64,000 bases of DNA from Streptomyces sp. SJL17-4 (GTDB lineage: Bacteria > Actinomycetota > Actinomycetes > Streptomycetales > Streptomycetaceae), in assembly GCF_036826855.1 (NCBI RefSeq), contig NZ_CP104578.1:2976001-3040000 (forward strand). Reading direction: 5' to 3'. This document shows positions 18,374 through 26,793 of this stretch, in pieces. A program made the position numbers and the translations under genes. The notes under the pieces were generated by a model that searched no databases, was not told the origin of the DNA, and saw only the letters and a list, made by a program, of their open reading frames with translations. Each line of letters begins with the position of its first letter. The first letter of the stretch is position 1.

Positions 18374-18955
18374 TTACCGCTTCCTGGTGTACGTACGGAC
18401 GAAGGCGCCGTTGCCGAAGACGCGCAGGTCGTTCAGCTCGAAGTCCCGGGGCTCGAAGTCGGCGCCGAACATCGGCATGCCGGAGCCGTAGACCTGCGGA
18501 TAGGTCTTGATGATCAGCTCGTCGATCTCGTCGATGAGCTCGCCGGCGATGGTGGAGCCACCGCAGAGCCAGACGTTCAGGGGGCTGTCCTCGGCCTTGA
18601 GCTCGCGGACGCGGCCGACGAGGTCGTCGGCGATCAGCTCCACATTGGCGTCGGGCGACTCGGCCAGCGAGCGGGTGGCGACGAACTCCCGCAGGTGGCC
18701 GTACGGGCTGGTGACACCCACATCGAGGGCGAGCTGGTACGAGCCCAGACCCTGGACGACCGTGTCGAACCGCTTGTTCTCGGCGTCGACCCCGAGCATC
18801 TCCCGGCCCTGCGCCGAGATGGTCTCCGGGTACTCGCCGGTCAGGAACTCCAGGAACTCCGCGTCCACGAACTGGTACATGGAGGTGGCATCGCCCTTGG
18901 GGTCACCGATGAAACCGTCGATGGTGCAGGCGATGAAGTACGTGAGCTTGCGCAA
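18374..18955 (-). CDS. dihydrofolate reductase family (RibD C-terminal domain) protein
   Basis: The 193-residue protein starts LRKLTYFIACTIDGFIGDPKG, the first strand of RibD-C/DHFR-like folds, and contains WLCGGSTIAGELIDEIDELII, the NADPH-binding GGS turn. It resembles stand-alone reductases rather than folate DHFR. I chose the TTG at 18955 because family members begin at (M)RKLTYF and an AGAGGA site sits 6 bases upstream; an ATG at 19018 would add a basic 21-residue tail lying in the operator region. It is divergent from a TetR gene that probably regulates it. Confidence 0.78.
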   Translation of the reverse strand: MRKLTYFIACTIDGFIGDPKGDATSMYQFVDAEFLEFLTGEYPETISAQGREMLGVDAENKRFDTVVQGLGSYQLALDVGVTSPYGHLREFVATRSLAESPDANVELIADDLVGRVRELKAEDSPLNVWLCGGSTIAGELIDEIDELIIKTYPQVYGSGMPMFGADFEPRDFELNDLRVFGNGAFVRTYTRKR

Positions 18956-18990
18956 GCCGGTCCTCTTCCACTTCGGATCGTGGCTGCGAT

Positions 18991-19032
18991 CGCAACCACG
19001 ACGGCTATAGTGCTTCACCTGTAGTGGTTACG
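18991..19032. promoter_or_regulatory. near-perfect inverted repeat upstream of the reductase gene
   Basis: CGCAACCACGAC (18991-19002) is the complement of GTAGTGGTTACG (19021-19032) at 10 of 12 positions. TATAGT at 19006-19011 between them is a -10-like hexamer. It is a plausible TetR operator. Confidence 0.45.
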
Positions 19033-19041
19033 CAAGCCTTA

Positions 19042-19061
19042 TTTTCGAGAAACCTCGAAAA
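19042..19061. promoter_or_regulatory. perfect palindromic operator upstream of TetR gene
   Basis: TTTTCGAG and CTCGAAAA form an exact 8-base dyad with a four-base AAAC spacer, ending 27 bases before the TetR start codon. Such a site suits a TetR dimer repressing its own gene. Confidence 0.6.
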
Positions 19062-19088
19062 GATCGAAAATCCCGAAGGGAGCCCCGC

Positions 19089-19664
19089 ATGGCAAGAAAC
19101 CCCGAACGACGTACGGCGCTGCTCGACGCCGCCATCCAGGTCCTGGCGGACGAAGGCGCCCGCGGGCTGACCTTCCGCGCGGTCGACGCCTGCGCCGGGG
19201 TCCCCACGGGCACCTCGTCCAACTACTTCCGCGACCGGGACCAGGTGCTCTCCGAGGTCGCCGACCGGATCTTCGTCCGGCTCACCCCGGAGCCCGGAGT
19301 CATCGAGGCCGCCATGCTGCCGGCGCCGAGCCGCGCCCTGGTCTTCGAGCTGATGCGCCAGGTCGCCCAGCGGCTCGCCGCCGAGCGCACCTGCTACCTC
19401 GGGCTCTTCGAGCTCCGTCTCGAAGCGGTGCGCCGCCCCGAGCTGCGGACCCAGCTCACCAAGGTGCTCCGCGGCGATCTCGACGCGAACATCCGGGGGC
19501 ACCTGGAGGCCGGGATGCCCGGGGACGCGGACACCGTCCGGCTGCTCTACTTCGCCCTCACCGGGCTGCTGCTCGACCACTTCACGGTCCCGGGACTGCA
19601 CGGCGACCGGGACCTGGACGACCTGATCGAGACCGTGGTCACCCGCATCGTCCCCGAGGCGTGA
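19089..19664 (+). CDS. TetR/AcrR family transcriptional regulator
   Basis: The 191-residue repressor has the N-terminal helix-turn-helix LLDAAIQVLADEGARGLTFR and VDACAGVPTGTSSNYFRDRD (residues 9-55) and a ligand-binding helical C-terminal domain with an FELMRQVAQRLAAERT region. The divergent reductase gene and two nearby dyads make local control of both genes likely. Ligand unknown. Confidence 0.9.
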   Translation: MARNPERRTALLDAAIQVLADEGARGLTFRAVDACAGVPTGTSSNYFRDRDQVLSEVADRIFVRLTPEPGVIEAAMLPAPSRALVFELMRQVAQRLAAERTCYLGLFELRLEAVRRPELRTQLTKVLRGDLDANIRGHLEAGMPGDADTVRLLYFALTGLLLDHFTVPGLHGDRDLDDLIETVVTRIVPEA

Positions 19665-19672
19665 CCGGGCCA

Positions 19673-19727
19673 CCGGGCCTCAGCGCGTGCGTCGCATGAC
19701 CGGGGTCCCCGGGCCTCAGCGCGTGCG
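19673..19727. repeat. 19-base direct repeat at the polyprenyl synthase gene end
   Basis: CCGGGCCTCAGCGCGTGCG occurs at 19673-19691 and 19709-19727, offset 36. The second copy holds the last codons and stop (minus strand) of the synthase gene; the first lies just past it, so the gene end is duplicated in tandem. Confidence 0.9.
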
Positions 19728-20771
19728 CCGCGTGACGAACTCCGCGAGCGCCAGCATGTCCCCCGCCGCCGCCAGGTCCGGGACCGCCTGGGCCAGATGC
19801 TCGACAGCACCGCCCATCCGCTCGGCCGCCTGGTCCTGCGCCCAGTCGCGCCCACCGGCCCGCTCGACCGCTGCCGCGGCCGCCCGTACCGCCGCGGCGT
19901 CGAGGACCGGACGGGCGTACAGCTCCGCCAGCTCGTCCCCGGCCGGCGTCCCCGAGGCGAGCGCCGCCACCACGGGAAGCGACTTCTTGTGCGCGACCAG
20001 ATCTGCCCCGGCCGGCTTGCCCGTACGGTCCGGGTCGCCCCAGATCCCGATGAGGTCGTCGATCAGCTGGAAGGCGAGACCCGCCTCCCGGCCGAACGCG
20101 TCCATCGCCGCGACCTCCTCCTCCCCCGCACCCGCGTAGAGCGCGCCGATGGCACAGGAGGCGCCGAGCAGCGCGCCGGTCTTGGCTGTGGCCATGGCCA
20201 GACACTCGTCGAGCGAGACCTCGCGCGGCGCCCGCTGCTCGAAGGCACAGTCCGCCTGCTGCCCCGCGCAGAGCTCGATCACGCACGCGGCGAGCCGCGC
20301 GGACGCGGCCGCCGAGGCGGGGTGCGGATCCTCCGCGAGCAGCCGCAGGGCGAGCGCGCTCATCGCGTCACCGGCGATCAGCGCGTCCGGGATGCCGAAG
20401 ACCGTCCAGGCGGTGGGCCGGTGCCGCCGGGTCACGTCCTCGTCGACGATGTCGTCGTGGAGCAGGGTGAAGTTGTGCGCGAGCTCCACCGCCGCCGCGG
20501 CCTTCACCGCCGGGGCCTCGTCGGCGCCGAGCGCGCGCGTCGCCGCGAGGACCAGGGCGGGCCGGATGGCCTTGCCCGGCTGCTCCGTGGCCGGGGTGCC
20601 GTCGGCGTGTTCCCAGCCGAAGTGGTACATCGCGACGCGCCGTATCGAACCGGGCAGGGTCTCGACGGTCGAGCGCAGTTGGGGATGGACGGCCGTCCGC
20701 GTCCGGTCCAGGAGCCGCAGGGCCCCCTGACCGTCGGTGACGGCATCCCCGCCGGCAATGGTCAAGGTCAC
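19716..20771 (-). CDS. polyprenyl diphosphate synthase, probable encapsulin cargo
   Basis: The 351-residue isoprenyl synthase has the first Asp-rich motif LLHDDIVDED, preceded by GKAIRPALVL, and the second motif FQLIDDLIGIWGD, so both diphosphate-Mg sites are present. It makes a short to medium all-trans prenyl diphosphate such as GGPP. The GTG at 20771 begins VTLTIAGGD; an in-frame GTG at 20903 would add a Pro/Ser-rich 44-residue tail overlapping the shell gene. It lies 94 bases downstream of the family 2B encapsulin gene. Prenyl transferases next to such shells are known cargo, so encapsulation is likely. Confidence 0.88.
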   Translation of the reverse strand: MTLTIAGGDAVTDGQGALRLLDRTRTAVHPQLRSTVETLPGSIRRVAMYHFGWEHADGTPATEQPGKAIRPALVLAATRALGADEAPAVKAAAAVELAHNFTLLHDDIVDEDVTRRHRPTAWTVFGIPDALIAGDAMSALALRLLAEDPHPASAAASARLAACVIELCAGQQADCAFEQRAPREVSLDECLAMATAKTGALLGASCAIGALYAGAGEEEVAAMDAFGREAGLAFQLIDDLIGIWGDPDRTGKPAGADLVAHKKSLPVVAALASGTPAGDELAELYARPVLDAAAVRAAAAAVERAGGRDWAQDQAAERMGGAVEHLAQAVPDLAAAGDMLALAEFVTRRTR

Positions 20772-20865
20772 TTCCTTCGTTTCCTCCGTGGCGATGCTGC
20801 GCGGCGACGGGCCGGGAGCGCCCGGGGGCGGGAGGGTTCGGTCCCCGCCCCCGGGCGTCGTCGGC

Positions 20866-22284
20866 TCAGCGCCAGCGGCTGACCTCGACGTTCTCCAGGA
20901 CACCGAGCGCGTCCGGGACGAGGATCGCCGCCGAGTAGTAGGCCGTGACGAGGTAGGAGATGATCGCCTGCTCGTCGATGCCCATGAAACGGACGGAGAG
21001 GCTCGGCTCGATCTCGTCGGGGATGCCGGTCTGGTGCAGACCGATCACGCCCTGGTCGGCCTCGCCGGTACGCATGCAGATGATCGAGGTGGTCCGGGCG
21101 TCCGAGACCGGGATCTTGTTGCACGGGTAGATCGGCACACCGCGCCAGGTCGGGATGCGGTTGCCGTTGATGTCGATCGTCTCGGGCACCAGACCGCGCT
21201 TGTTGAGCTCGCGGCCGAAGGCGGCGATGGCGCGCGGGTGGGCCAGGAACAGCTTGGATCCCCGGCGGCGGGAGAGCAGCTCGTCCATGTCGTCGGGGCT
21301 GGGGGCGCCGTCGTGGGGCTGAAGGCGCTGCCCGTAGTCGCAGTTGGCGAGGAGGCCGAACTCCTTGTTGTTGACCAGCTCGTACTCCTGGCGCTCGCGA
21401 AGCGCCTCGACCGTGAGCCGCAACTGCTGCTCGGTCTGGTTCATCGGCTGGTTGTAGAGGTCGGCGACGCGGCTGTGCACCTTCAGCACGGTCTGGGCGA
21501 CGCTCAGCTCGTACTCGCGGGGCGAGGCGTCGTAGTCGACGTAGGTGTGCGGGACGACGGCCTCGCCGACGTGGCCCGCGGAGAGGTCGATCTCGGCCTC
21601 GCCGTACTTGTTGGTCCGCTGCTGGGGCAGGGCGGCCACGCTCGCGAGGTGGGCGGCGAGCGAGCCGGCCCGCTCCGCGAGGTTCCGCACGTCGTCCCGG
21701 GTGAGCTCCAGGACCGTACAGGCGGTGGCCGCGCGGGCGGACCACTCCCAGGTGGCCTCCGGGTCGACCAGGGCGTTGTCGCCGAAGTAGGCGCCGTCGG
21801 CGAGGACGCCGAGGACGGCCTCGTCGCCGTACGGCCCCTCGCCGATCTGCTCGATCCTGCCGTGCGCGAGGAGGTGGACACGGTCGGTCGGCTCCCCGGC
21901 GACGGCGACGACCTCGCCCGCCGCGTACTCCCGCTGACGGCAGCGGGACGCGAGCTCGGCCAGGGCCTCCTCGTCCTCGTAGCCGCGCAGGACGGGGAGT
22001 TCGCCGAGTTCGGCGGGGATGACCGCGACACGCGCTCCGGTCTGGACGAAGGTGACCCGGCCGTCACCCACGGAGTAGCTGAGCCTCCGGTTCACCCGGT
22101 ACGTACCACCCTGCACCTGGACCCAGGGCAGCGCCCGCAGCAGCCACCGTGAGGTGATCTCCTGCATCTGCGGCGCCGACTTGGTGGTCGTGGCGAGGTT
22201 CCGCGCGGCAGCGGTACCGAGACTCTGCTGCGGCGCCTGCTGCTCCGCGACGCGGACCTCGTCGCCAACCGAACCAACGGACAT
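20866..22284 (-). CDS. family 2B encapsulin shell protein with cyclic-nucleotide domain (EshA/EshB type)
   Basis: The 472-residue protein matches the EshA group, now classed as family 2B encapsulins. The N-arm (1-50) and HK97-like core are split by an inserted cNMP-binding domain at about 95-215, with FGDNAL at 167-172 and SARAAT at 182-187 in the positions of the phosphate-binding cassette. The core resumes at [15 protein letters not shown] and ends [13 protein letters not shown]. It should assemble a cytoplasmic icosahedral shell. ATG 22284 has GAGGGAG upstream. The adjacent polyprenyl synthase is the expected cargo. Whether the domain binds cAMP is not known from sequence. Confidence 0.9.
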   Translation of the reverse strand: MSVGSVGDEVRVAEQQAPQQSLGTAAARNLATTTKSAPQMQEITSRWLLRALPWVQVQGGTYRVNRRLSYSVGDGRVTFVQTGARVAVIPAELGELPVLRGYEDEEALAELASRCRQREYAAGEVVAVAGEPTDRVHLLAHGRIEQIGEGPYGDEAVLGVLADGAYFGDNALVDPEATWEWSARAATACTVLELTRDDVRNLAERAGSLAAHLASVAALPQQRTNKYGEAEIDLSAGHVGEAVVPHTYVDYDASPREYELSVAQTVLKVHSRVADLYNQPMNQTEQQLRLTVEALRERQEYELVNNKEFGLLANCDYGQRLQPHDGAPSPDDMDELLSRRRGSKLFLAHPRAIAAFGRELNKRGLVPETIDINGNRIPTWRGVPIYPCNKIPVSDARTTSIICMRTGEADQGVIGLHQTGIPDEIEPSLSVRFMGIDEQAIISYLVTAYYSAAILVPDALGVLENVEVSRWR

Positions 22285-22537
22285 GGAACTCCCTCTCGTA
22301 TGACTGAGTTGCGAGAGAAGCCTTTCAGCACGGAGCGTGTCGGCGCCATTACACATTCGAGTGGGACTGTTCGACGATCTTCGGGGCATGTCACGTGATT
22401 TCCATCCGAACAGCGGAGCCTCGACCACCCCATGAGCCCCTGTCCGGATCGGCTCGCACACGTCCCGAACGGATGGCAGCGGAACGACGGAATCCGGTAC
22501 TCCGGAGGCTCACCCCGTCCTCCGAAGGGAGTCGGTC

Positions 22538-23128
22538 ATGTCCACCCCTATGTCCGCGAGCAGGTTCCTCGGCGCGCTGCGCGACGCGGGCCTCTCGGTC
22601 GTCCAGGTCGGCGAATGGTCCACCCACAACCGCAATCACAAGGGCCCCTGGGGCCCCGTGCACGGCGTGATGATCCACCACACCGTGACCCGCGGCACCG
22701 CCAACACCGTCCGGATCTGCCGGGACGGCTACGAGGGCCTGCCGGGGCCGCTCTGTCACGGCGTGATCGCCAAGAACGGCACGGTCCACCTCGTCGGGTA
22801 CGGGCGCGCCAACCACGCGGGCCTCGGCGACGACGAGGTTCTGAGGGCCGTCGTCGCCGAGCAGAGGCTGCCGCCGGACAACGAGGCCACCACGGACGGC
22901 AACCGGCACTTCTACGGCTTCGAGTGCGAGAACCTCGGCGACGGCGAGGACCCGTGGCCGAAGGTCCAGCTGGAGGCCATCGCGAAGGCGGCGGCCGCGC
23001 TGTGCCGGGTGCACGGCTGGACGCACCGCTCGGTCATCGGGCATCTGGAGTGGCAGCCGGGGAAGGTGGACCCGCGCGGCTTCACGATGGCCTCGATGCG
23101 CGAGCGCGTGGCCGACCTCCTGCGCTGA
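22538..23128 (+). CDS. N-acetylmuramoyl-L-alanine amidase (amidase_2)
   Basis: The 196-residue protein is a bare amidase_2 domain: zinc ligand pair region VMIHHTVT (His47/His48), a middle CHGVIAKNGTVH, and RSVIGHLEWQPGKVDPRG with the distal His and catalytic Lys/Asp. It has no signal peptide and no cell-wall-binding domain, unlike housekeeping lysins. It is therefore either released by lysis, phage-derived, or exported by an unknown path. It is followed 35 bases later by a PLP enzyme gene that appears unrelated. Confidence 0.87.
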   Translation: MSTPMSASRFLGALRDAGLSVVQVGEWSTHNRNHKGPWGPVHGVMIHHTVTRGTANTVRICRDGYEGLPGPLCHGVIAKNGTVHLVGYGRANHAGLGDDEVLRAVVAEQRLPPDNEATTDGNRHFYGFECENLGDGEDPWPKVQLEAIAKAAAALCRVHGWTHRSVIGHLEWQPGKVDPRGFTMASMRERVADLLR

Positions 23129-23163
23129 CCGTACGGACGACACGGAACACGGACAATGGCCCG

Positions 23164-24102
23164 GTGAACGCGTTCGACCTCTCCCGCCTGCGGCCCCGGC
23201 TCCCCTCGCCCCTGGAGCCGGTGGAGGACGAGCGCTTCACCCGGCGCGGGCTCAGGCTGTCGCTCAAGCGCGAGGACCTCATCCATCCCGATCTGCCGGG
23301 CAACAAGTGGCGCAAGCTCGCGCTCAACCTGGAGGCGGCGGACGGCCGTCCCGTGCTGACCTTCGGCGGCGCCTACTCCAACCACCTGCGCGCGGTGGCG
23401 GCCGCCGGCCGGTTGCTCGGCTTCCCCACGGTCGGGGTCGTGCGCGGCGACGAGCTGGCCGGGCGGCCGCTCAACCCCTCGCTGGCGCGGTGCGCGGCGG
23501 ACGGGATGCGGTTCGTGTTCGTGGACCGGGCCACGTACCGCGCGAAGAACGACCCGGCCACGCGCGCGGTGCTGCTTGAACGGGCTCCCGCGGGCGCGTA
23601 CGTGGTCCCGGAGGGCGGCAGCAACGCGCTCGCCGTCCAGGGGTGCGTGGAGCTGGGCCGGGAGCTCGCGGGGGCGGCGGACACGGTCGCCGTCGCCTGT
23701 GGCACGGGCGGCACCCTCGCGGGTCTCGCGGCCGGCCTCGCCCCCGGGGAGCGTGCGCTGGGCGTCCCCGTACTCAAGGGGGGATTCCTGGGCGGGGAGG
23801 TACGCGCCCTCCAGGAGGCGGCGTTCGGCGGGCCGCGCGGTGACTGGACGCTCGACGAACGTTTCCACTGCGGGGGCTACGCGCGCGTGACCCCGGCTCT
23901 CGACGCGTTCGCACGCGACTTCGAAGCGCGGCACGGACTCGCCATCGAGCGGCTGTATGTGGCCAAAATGCTGCTCGGCCTCACGACCCTGGCGGAGGAG
24001 GGCGCGTTCCCGGCGGGCACCCGGCTCGTGGCGGTGGTGACGGGCGCCCCGGACGGCTCTCCGTCGGCGGGCGGTGCTCAGCCCGCCGCCTCCTCGCGGT
24101 AG
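23164..24102 (+). CDS. ACC deaminase / D-cysteine desulfhydrase family PLP enzyme
   Basis: The 312-residue fold-type II PLP enzyme has KREDLIHPDLPGNKWRKL (PLP Lys in GNKWRK), the substrate loop FGGAYSNHLRAVAAAG and the phosphate loop ACGTGGTLAGLAAG. Members either open aminocyclopropane carboxylate or remove sulfide from D-cysteine. The residues seen do not settle which. It starts at GTG 23164, which follows the amidase gene closely. Its last 25 bases overlap, tail to tail, the Na+/H+ antiporter gene. Confidence 0.85.
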   Translation: MNAFDLSRLRPRLPSPLEPVEDERFTRRGLRLSLKREDLIHPDLPGNKWRKLALNLEAADGRPVLTFGGAYSNHLRAVAAAGRLLGFPTVGVVRGDELAGRPLNPSLARCAADGMRFVFVDRATYRAKNDPATRAVLLERAPAGAYVVPEGGSNALAVQGCVELGRELAGAADTVAVACGTGGTLAGLAAGLAPGERALGVPVLKGGFLGGEVRALQEAAFGGPRGDWTLDERFHCGGYARVTPALDAFARDFEARHGLAIERLYVAKMLLGLTTLAEEGAFPAGTRLVAVVTGAPDGSPSAGGAQPAASSR

Positions 24103-25673
24103 GCGGCGGCCTCCTCCAGGTCGAGCCGGCGGAGCAGCGTCCGCATCATCTCGTCGTCGATCCGCCGGGCGTCGCGCAGCCGCACGAAGACCTCGCGCTC
24201 GGCGTCGATCATCTCGCGCGAGATCCGCCGGTAGGTGTCGTCCGCCGTCTCCCCGGTGACCGCGTTGACGGAGCCGAGCCGCTCCCAGACCGCGTTGCGG
24301 CGCCGTTCCAGGACCGTGCGGAGCCGGTCGGCGAGGGGCTTCGGCAGGGCGTTGCGCTCGTCGGCGAGAAGCGCGTCGAGGCGTTCCTCGGCGGCCTGCG
24401 AGGCCTCGCTCTGGGCCTGCGCCTCGGCCAGCGTCTCGGCGTACCGGTCCTTTCCGGGGAGCTTCAGGAAGCGGATGAGGGGCGGCAGGGTGAGGCCCTG
24501 CACCACCAGCGTGCCGATGACGGTGGTGAAGGTGAGGAAGAGGACGAGGTTGCGGGCCGGGAACTCGACCCCGTCGGTGGCCACGGGGATGGAGAAGGCG
24601 ATGGCGAGCGAGACCACGCCGCGCATGCCCGCCCAGCCGACGACCAGGGGGGCCCTCCAGTCCACCCCCGGCTCCCGCTCCCGTACGCGGGCGGAGAGCC
24701 GGGGCAGGAAGGTCGCCGGATAGACCCAGACGAACCGGACCACGACCACCGCGACGAAGACCCCGACCGCGTACCAGGCCGCCTCGGCCATCCCGTACTG
24801 CCCGAGCCCCTGGACGACGTACGGCAGCTGAAGGCCGATCAGGGCGAAGACGGCGGACTCCAGGACGAAGGCGACCATCTTCCAGACGGCCTCCTCCTGG
24901 AGGCGGGTCGCGAAGTCGACCTGCCAGGCGCGGTGGCCCAGGAAGAGGCCGACCACGACGACGGCGAGGACGCCGGAGGCGTGGACCTCCTCGGCCGCCG
25001 CGTAGGCGACGAAGGGGATGAGGAGGGAGAGCGTGTTCTGCAGGAGGGAGTCGCCGAGGCCCCGCCGCAGCCAGTGGATGGGGACCATGAGGAGCAGGCC
25101 GACGCCGATGCCGCCGAGGGCCGCGAGCGCGAACTCCCCGAGGCCGCCGGCCCAGCTCAGGCCCTCGCCGACGGCCGCCGCGAGGGCGACCTTGTACGCG
25201 GTGATGGCGGTGGCGTCGTTCACCAGGGACTCGCCCTGGAGGATCGTGGTGATCCGGTTCGGCAGGCCGAGCTTGCGGGCGATGGCGGTGGCGGCGACCG
25301 CGTCCGGCGGGGCCACCACCGCGCCGAGCACGAGGGCGGCGGTGAGCGGCAGATCGGGCACGAGGACGTACGCGAGCCAGCCCACGGCCACGGTGGCGAA
25401 GAGGACGTACCCGACGGAAAGCAGCGCGACGGGCCGGATGTTGGCCCGCAGGTCGAGGTACGAGGAGTCGACGGCCGCCGTGTAGAGGAGCGGGGGCAGG
25501 ATCAACGGCAGCACGATGTGCGGGTCGAGGGTGTAGTCCGGCACTCCGGGGACGTAGGCGGCGGCGAGACCTACGGCGACCAGGAGGAGCGGGGCGGGCA
25601 CCGGGGTCCTGCGGGCGAGCCCCGCGATCGCCGCGCTCGCCGCCACGAGTGCCACCAGCTGTAGAGCGTCCAT
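24078..25673 (-). CDS. Na+/H+ antiporter, CPA1 family
   Basis: The 531-residue membrane protein has about 12 spans and the CPA1 core: LILPPLLYTAAVD in span 4, the transport acids in GAVVAPPDAVAATAIARKLG and ESLVNDATAI, and GWAGMRGVVSLAIAFSIP. A soluble C-terminal part of about 110 residues (helical, Glu/Arg-rich) follows the last span and is probably regulatory. It exports Na+ or another cation in exchange for protons. Start ATG 25673 is placed so that the protein begins with its first span. Confidence 0.93.
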   Translation of the reverse strand: MDALQLVALVAASAAIAGLARRTPVPAPLLLVAVGLAAAYVPGVPDYTLDPHIVLPLILPPLLYTAAVDSSYLDLRANIRPVALLSVGYVLFATVAVGWLAYVLVPDLPLTAALVLGAVVAPPDAVAATAIARKLGLPNRITTILQGESLVNDATAITAYKVALAAAVGEGLSWAGGLGEFALAALGGIGVGLLLMVPIHWLRRGLGDSLLQNTLSLLIPFVAYAAAEEVHASGVLAVVVVGLFLGHRAWQVDFATRLQEEAVWKMVAFVLESAVFALIGLQLPYVVQGLGQYGMAEAAWYAVGVFVAVVVVRFVWVYPATFLPRLSARVREREPGVDWRAPLVVGWAGMRGVVSLAIAFSIPVATDGVEFPARNLVLFLTFTTVIGTLVVQGLTLPPLIRFLKLPGKDRYAETLAEAQAQSEASQAAEERLDALLADERNALPKPLADRLRTVLERRRNAVWERLGSVNAVTGETADDTYRRISREMIDAEREVFVRLRDARRIDDEMMRTLLRRLDLEEAAAYREEAAG

Positions 25674-25712
25674 GCCCGTCCCTGTCTCCTCCCGCAACGT
25701 AACCTGGCCATC

Positions 25713-25973
25713 ATGAGCGAGTGCCCGCACGTTGCCGAAATGCCGCGCCCCGAACCGGCGCCGCTGGCCGACACCTGCCCGGAGTGCCTGGCGGACGGTA
25801 CGCATCCGGTCCAGCTGCGGCTCTGTCTGGCCTGCGGGCACGTGGGCTGCTGCGACTCCTCGGCGGGGCGGCACGCGACGGGGCACTTCTCCACGACGGG
25901 GCACCCGGTGATGCGGACCTTCGAGCCGGGCGAGGCATGGCGCTGGTGCTTCGTGGACGGGGCGATCGTCTGA
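25713..25973 (+). CDS. UBP-type zinc finger protein
   Basis: The 86-residue protein is a single UBP-type finger: CPHVAEM, then CPECLADG, RLCLACGHVGCCDSSAGRHATGH split here as LCLACGHVGCCDSS and GRHATGHF, and HPVMRTFEPGEAWRWCFVDG. All cysteine and histidine ligands are in place. In eukaryotes this fold binds the ubiquitin tail; in actinobacteria its partner is unknown. It lies upstream of prsH-sigH, as in the S. coelicolor sigH region to my recollection. Confidence 0.88.
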   Translation: MSECPHVAEMPRPEPAPLADTCPECLADGTHPVQLRLCLACGHVGCCDSSAGRHATGHFSTTGHPVMRTFEPGEAWRWCFVDGAIV

Positions 25974-25988
25974 GGCGCCGGGCGGGCC

Positions 25989-26060
25989 GACGGTACGACC
26001 GTCCGGCGGCCCGACGGTACGACCGTCCGGCGGCCCGACGGTACGACCGTCCGGCGATGC
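25989..26060. repeat. 24-base tandem repeat, three copies, each holding a palindrome
   Basis: Units begin at 25989, 26013 and 26037. Each carries GACGGT-ACG-ACCGTC, a perfect 6-base dyad, followed by CGGCGGCCC (the last unit diverges at its end). The copies are spaced a little over two helical turns apart. Confidence 0.9.
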
Positions 26061-26063
26061 GGC

Positions 26064-26111
26064 GATCCGGCCCTCCGACGATCCGGCCCTCCGATGATTC
26101 GGCCGTCCGAC
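26064..26111. repeat. 16-base tandem repeat, three copies
   Basis: GATCCGGCCCTCCGAC-like units begin at 26064, 26080 and 26096, with two or three changes in the third; a partial fourth starts at 26112. Confidence 0.85.
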
Positions 26112-26379
26112 GATTCGCGCGCCCCGCGGTTGGGTACGTCACCCCTCCGCCGGTCGCTCGCTTTCGGCCCCCGCAGACCCCTACCCACCGTCCGCACCCA
26201 TGGGCCTACCATGGGTGACGACCGGTGACCGGGGGGCCGGTGGGGACAGGGTTCACGGCGACACGGCGGGACGGATCGCGATAGCGTCACGGCGGACTGC
26301 GCAGCCCCCTGCGTACCGCCCGGTTCGGGGGCCTCTCCCCCCGAGCCCCGAATGAGCTTGTGCCACCTTGGAGGTGAGG

Positions 26380-26793
26380 GTGTCCCAGATCGCAGGCGAG
26401 CCCGGGACCCAGGACTTCGTGGAAGTCCGGCTGCCCGCTGCGGGTGCCTATCTGTCCGTGCTGCGTACGGCCACGGCCGGCCTCGCGGCGCGCTTGGACT
26501 TCACCCTCGACGAGATCGAGGACTTGCGGATCGCGGTCGACGAGGCCTGCGCCATCCTGCTCCAGCAGGCCGTGCCGGGATCCGTCCTCAGCTGTGTCTT
26601 CCGGCTGGTCGACGACTCCCTCGACGTGACCGTCTCCGCCCCGACCACCGACGGCCGGGCGCCCGAGCGGGACACCTTCGCCTGGACGGTGCTGTCGGCA
26701 CTGGCCGGGAAGGTGGAATCGTCGGTGGCCGATGACCGTACGGTCTCGATCAGCCTGTACAAACAGCGCGGCGCGGGGCCAGGCCCGGCGTGA
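26380..26793 (+). CDS. prsH: RsbW-like anti-sigma factor of SigH
   Basis: The 137-residue protein is a GHKL-fold serine kinase/anti-sigma factor. The N-box DLRIAVDEACAILLQQ near 50-65 is clear, and TFAWTVLSALAGKVE follows. It should bind and hold the SB-type sigma factor encoded next, releasing it under osmotic or developmental signals. GTG 26380 follows GGAGGTGA at 26370-26377. It overlaps sigH by four bases (GTGA), fixing the stoichiometry. The symbol follows S. coelicolor prsH/ushX by position and type. Confidence 0.85.
   Translation: MSQIAGEPGTQDFVEVRLPAAGAYLSVLRTATAGLAARLDFTLDEIEDLRIAVDEACAILLQQAVPGSVLSCVFRLVDDSLDVTVSAPTTDGRAPERDTFAWTVLSALAGKVESSVADDRTVSISLYKQRGAGPGPA

Larger units (their letters stand above)
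25974..26379. other. repeat-rich gap upstream of the anti-sigma gene
   Basis: No gene of its own. It contains a 24-base palindromic tandem repeat and a 16-base tandem repeat (listed separately) and then the leader of the anti-sigma gene. No -10/-35 pair stands out. Confidence 0.6.
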
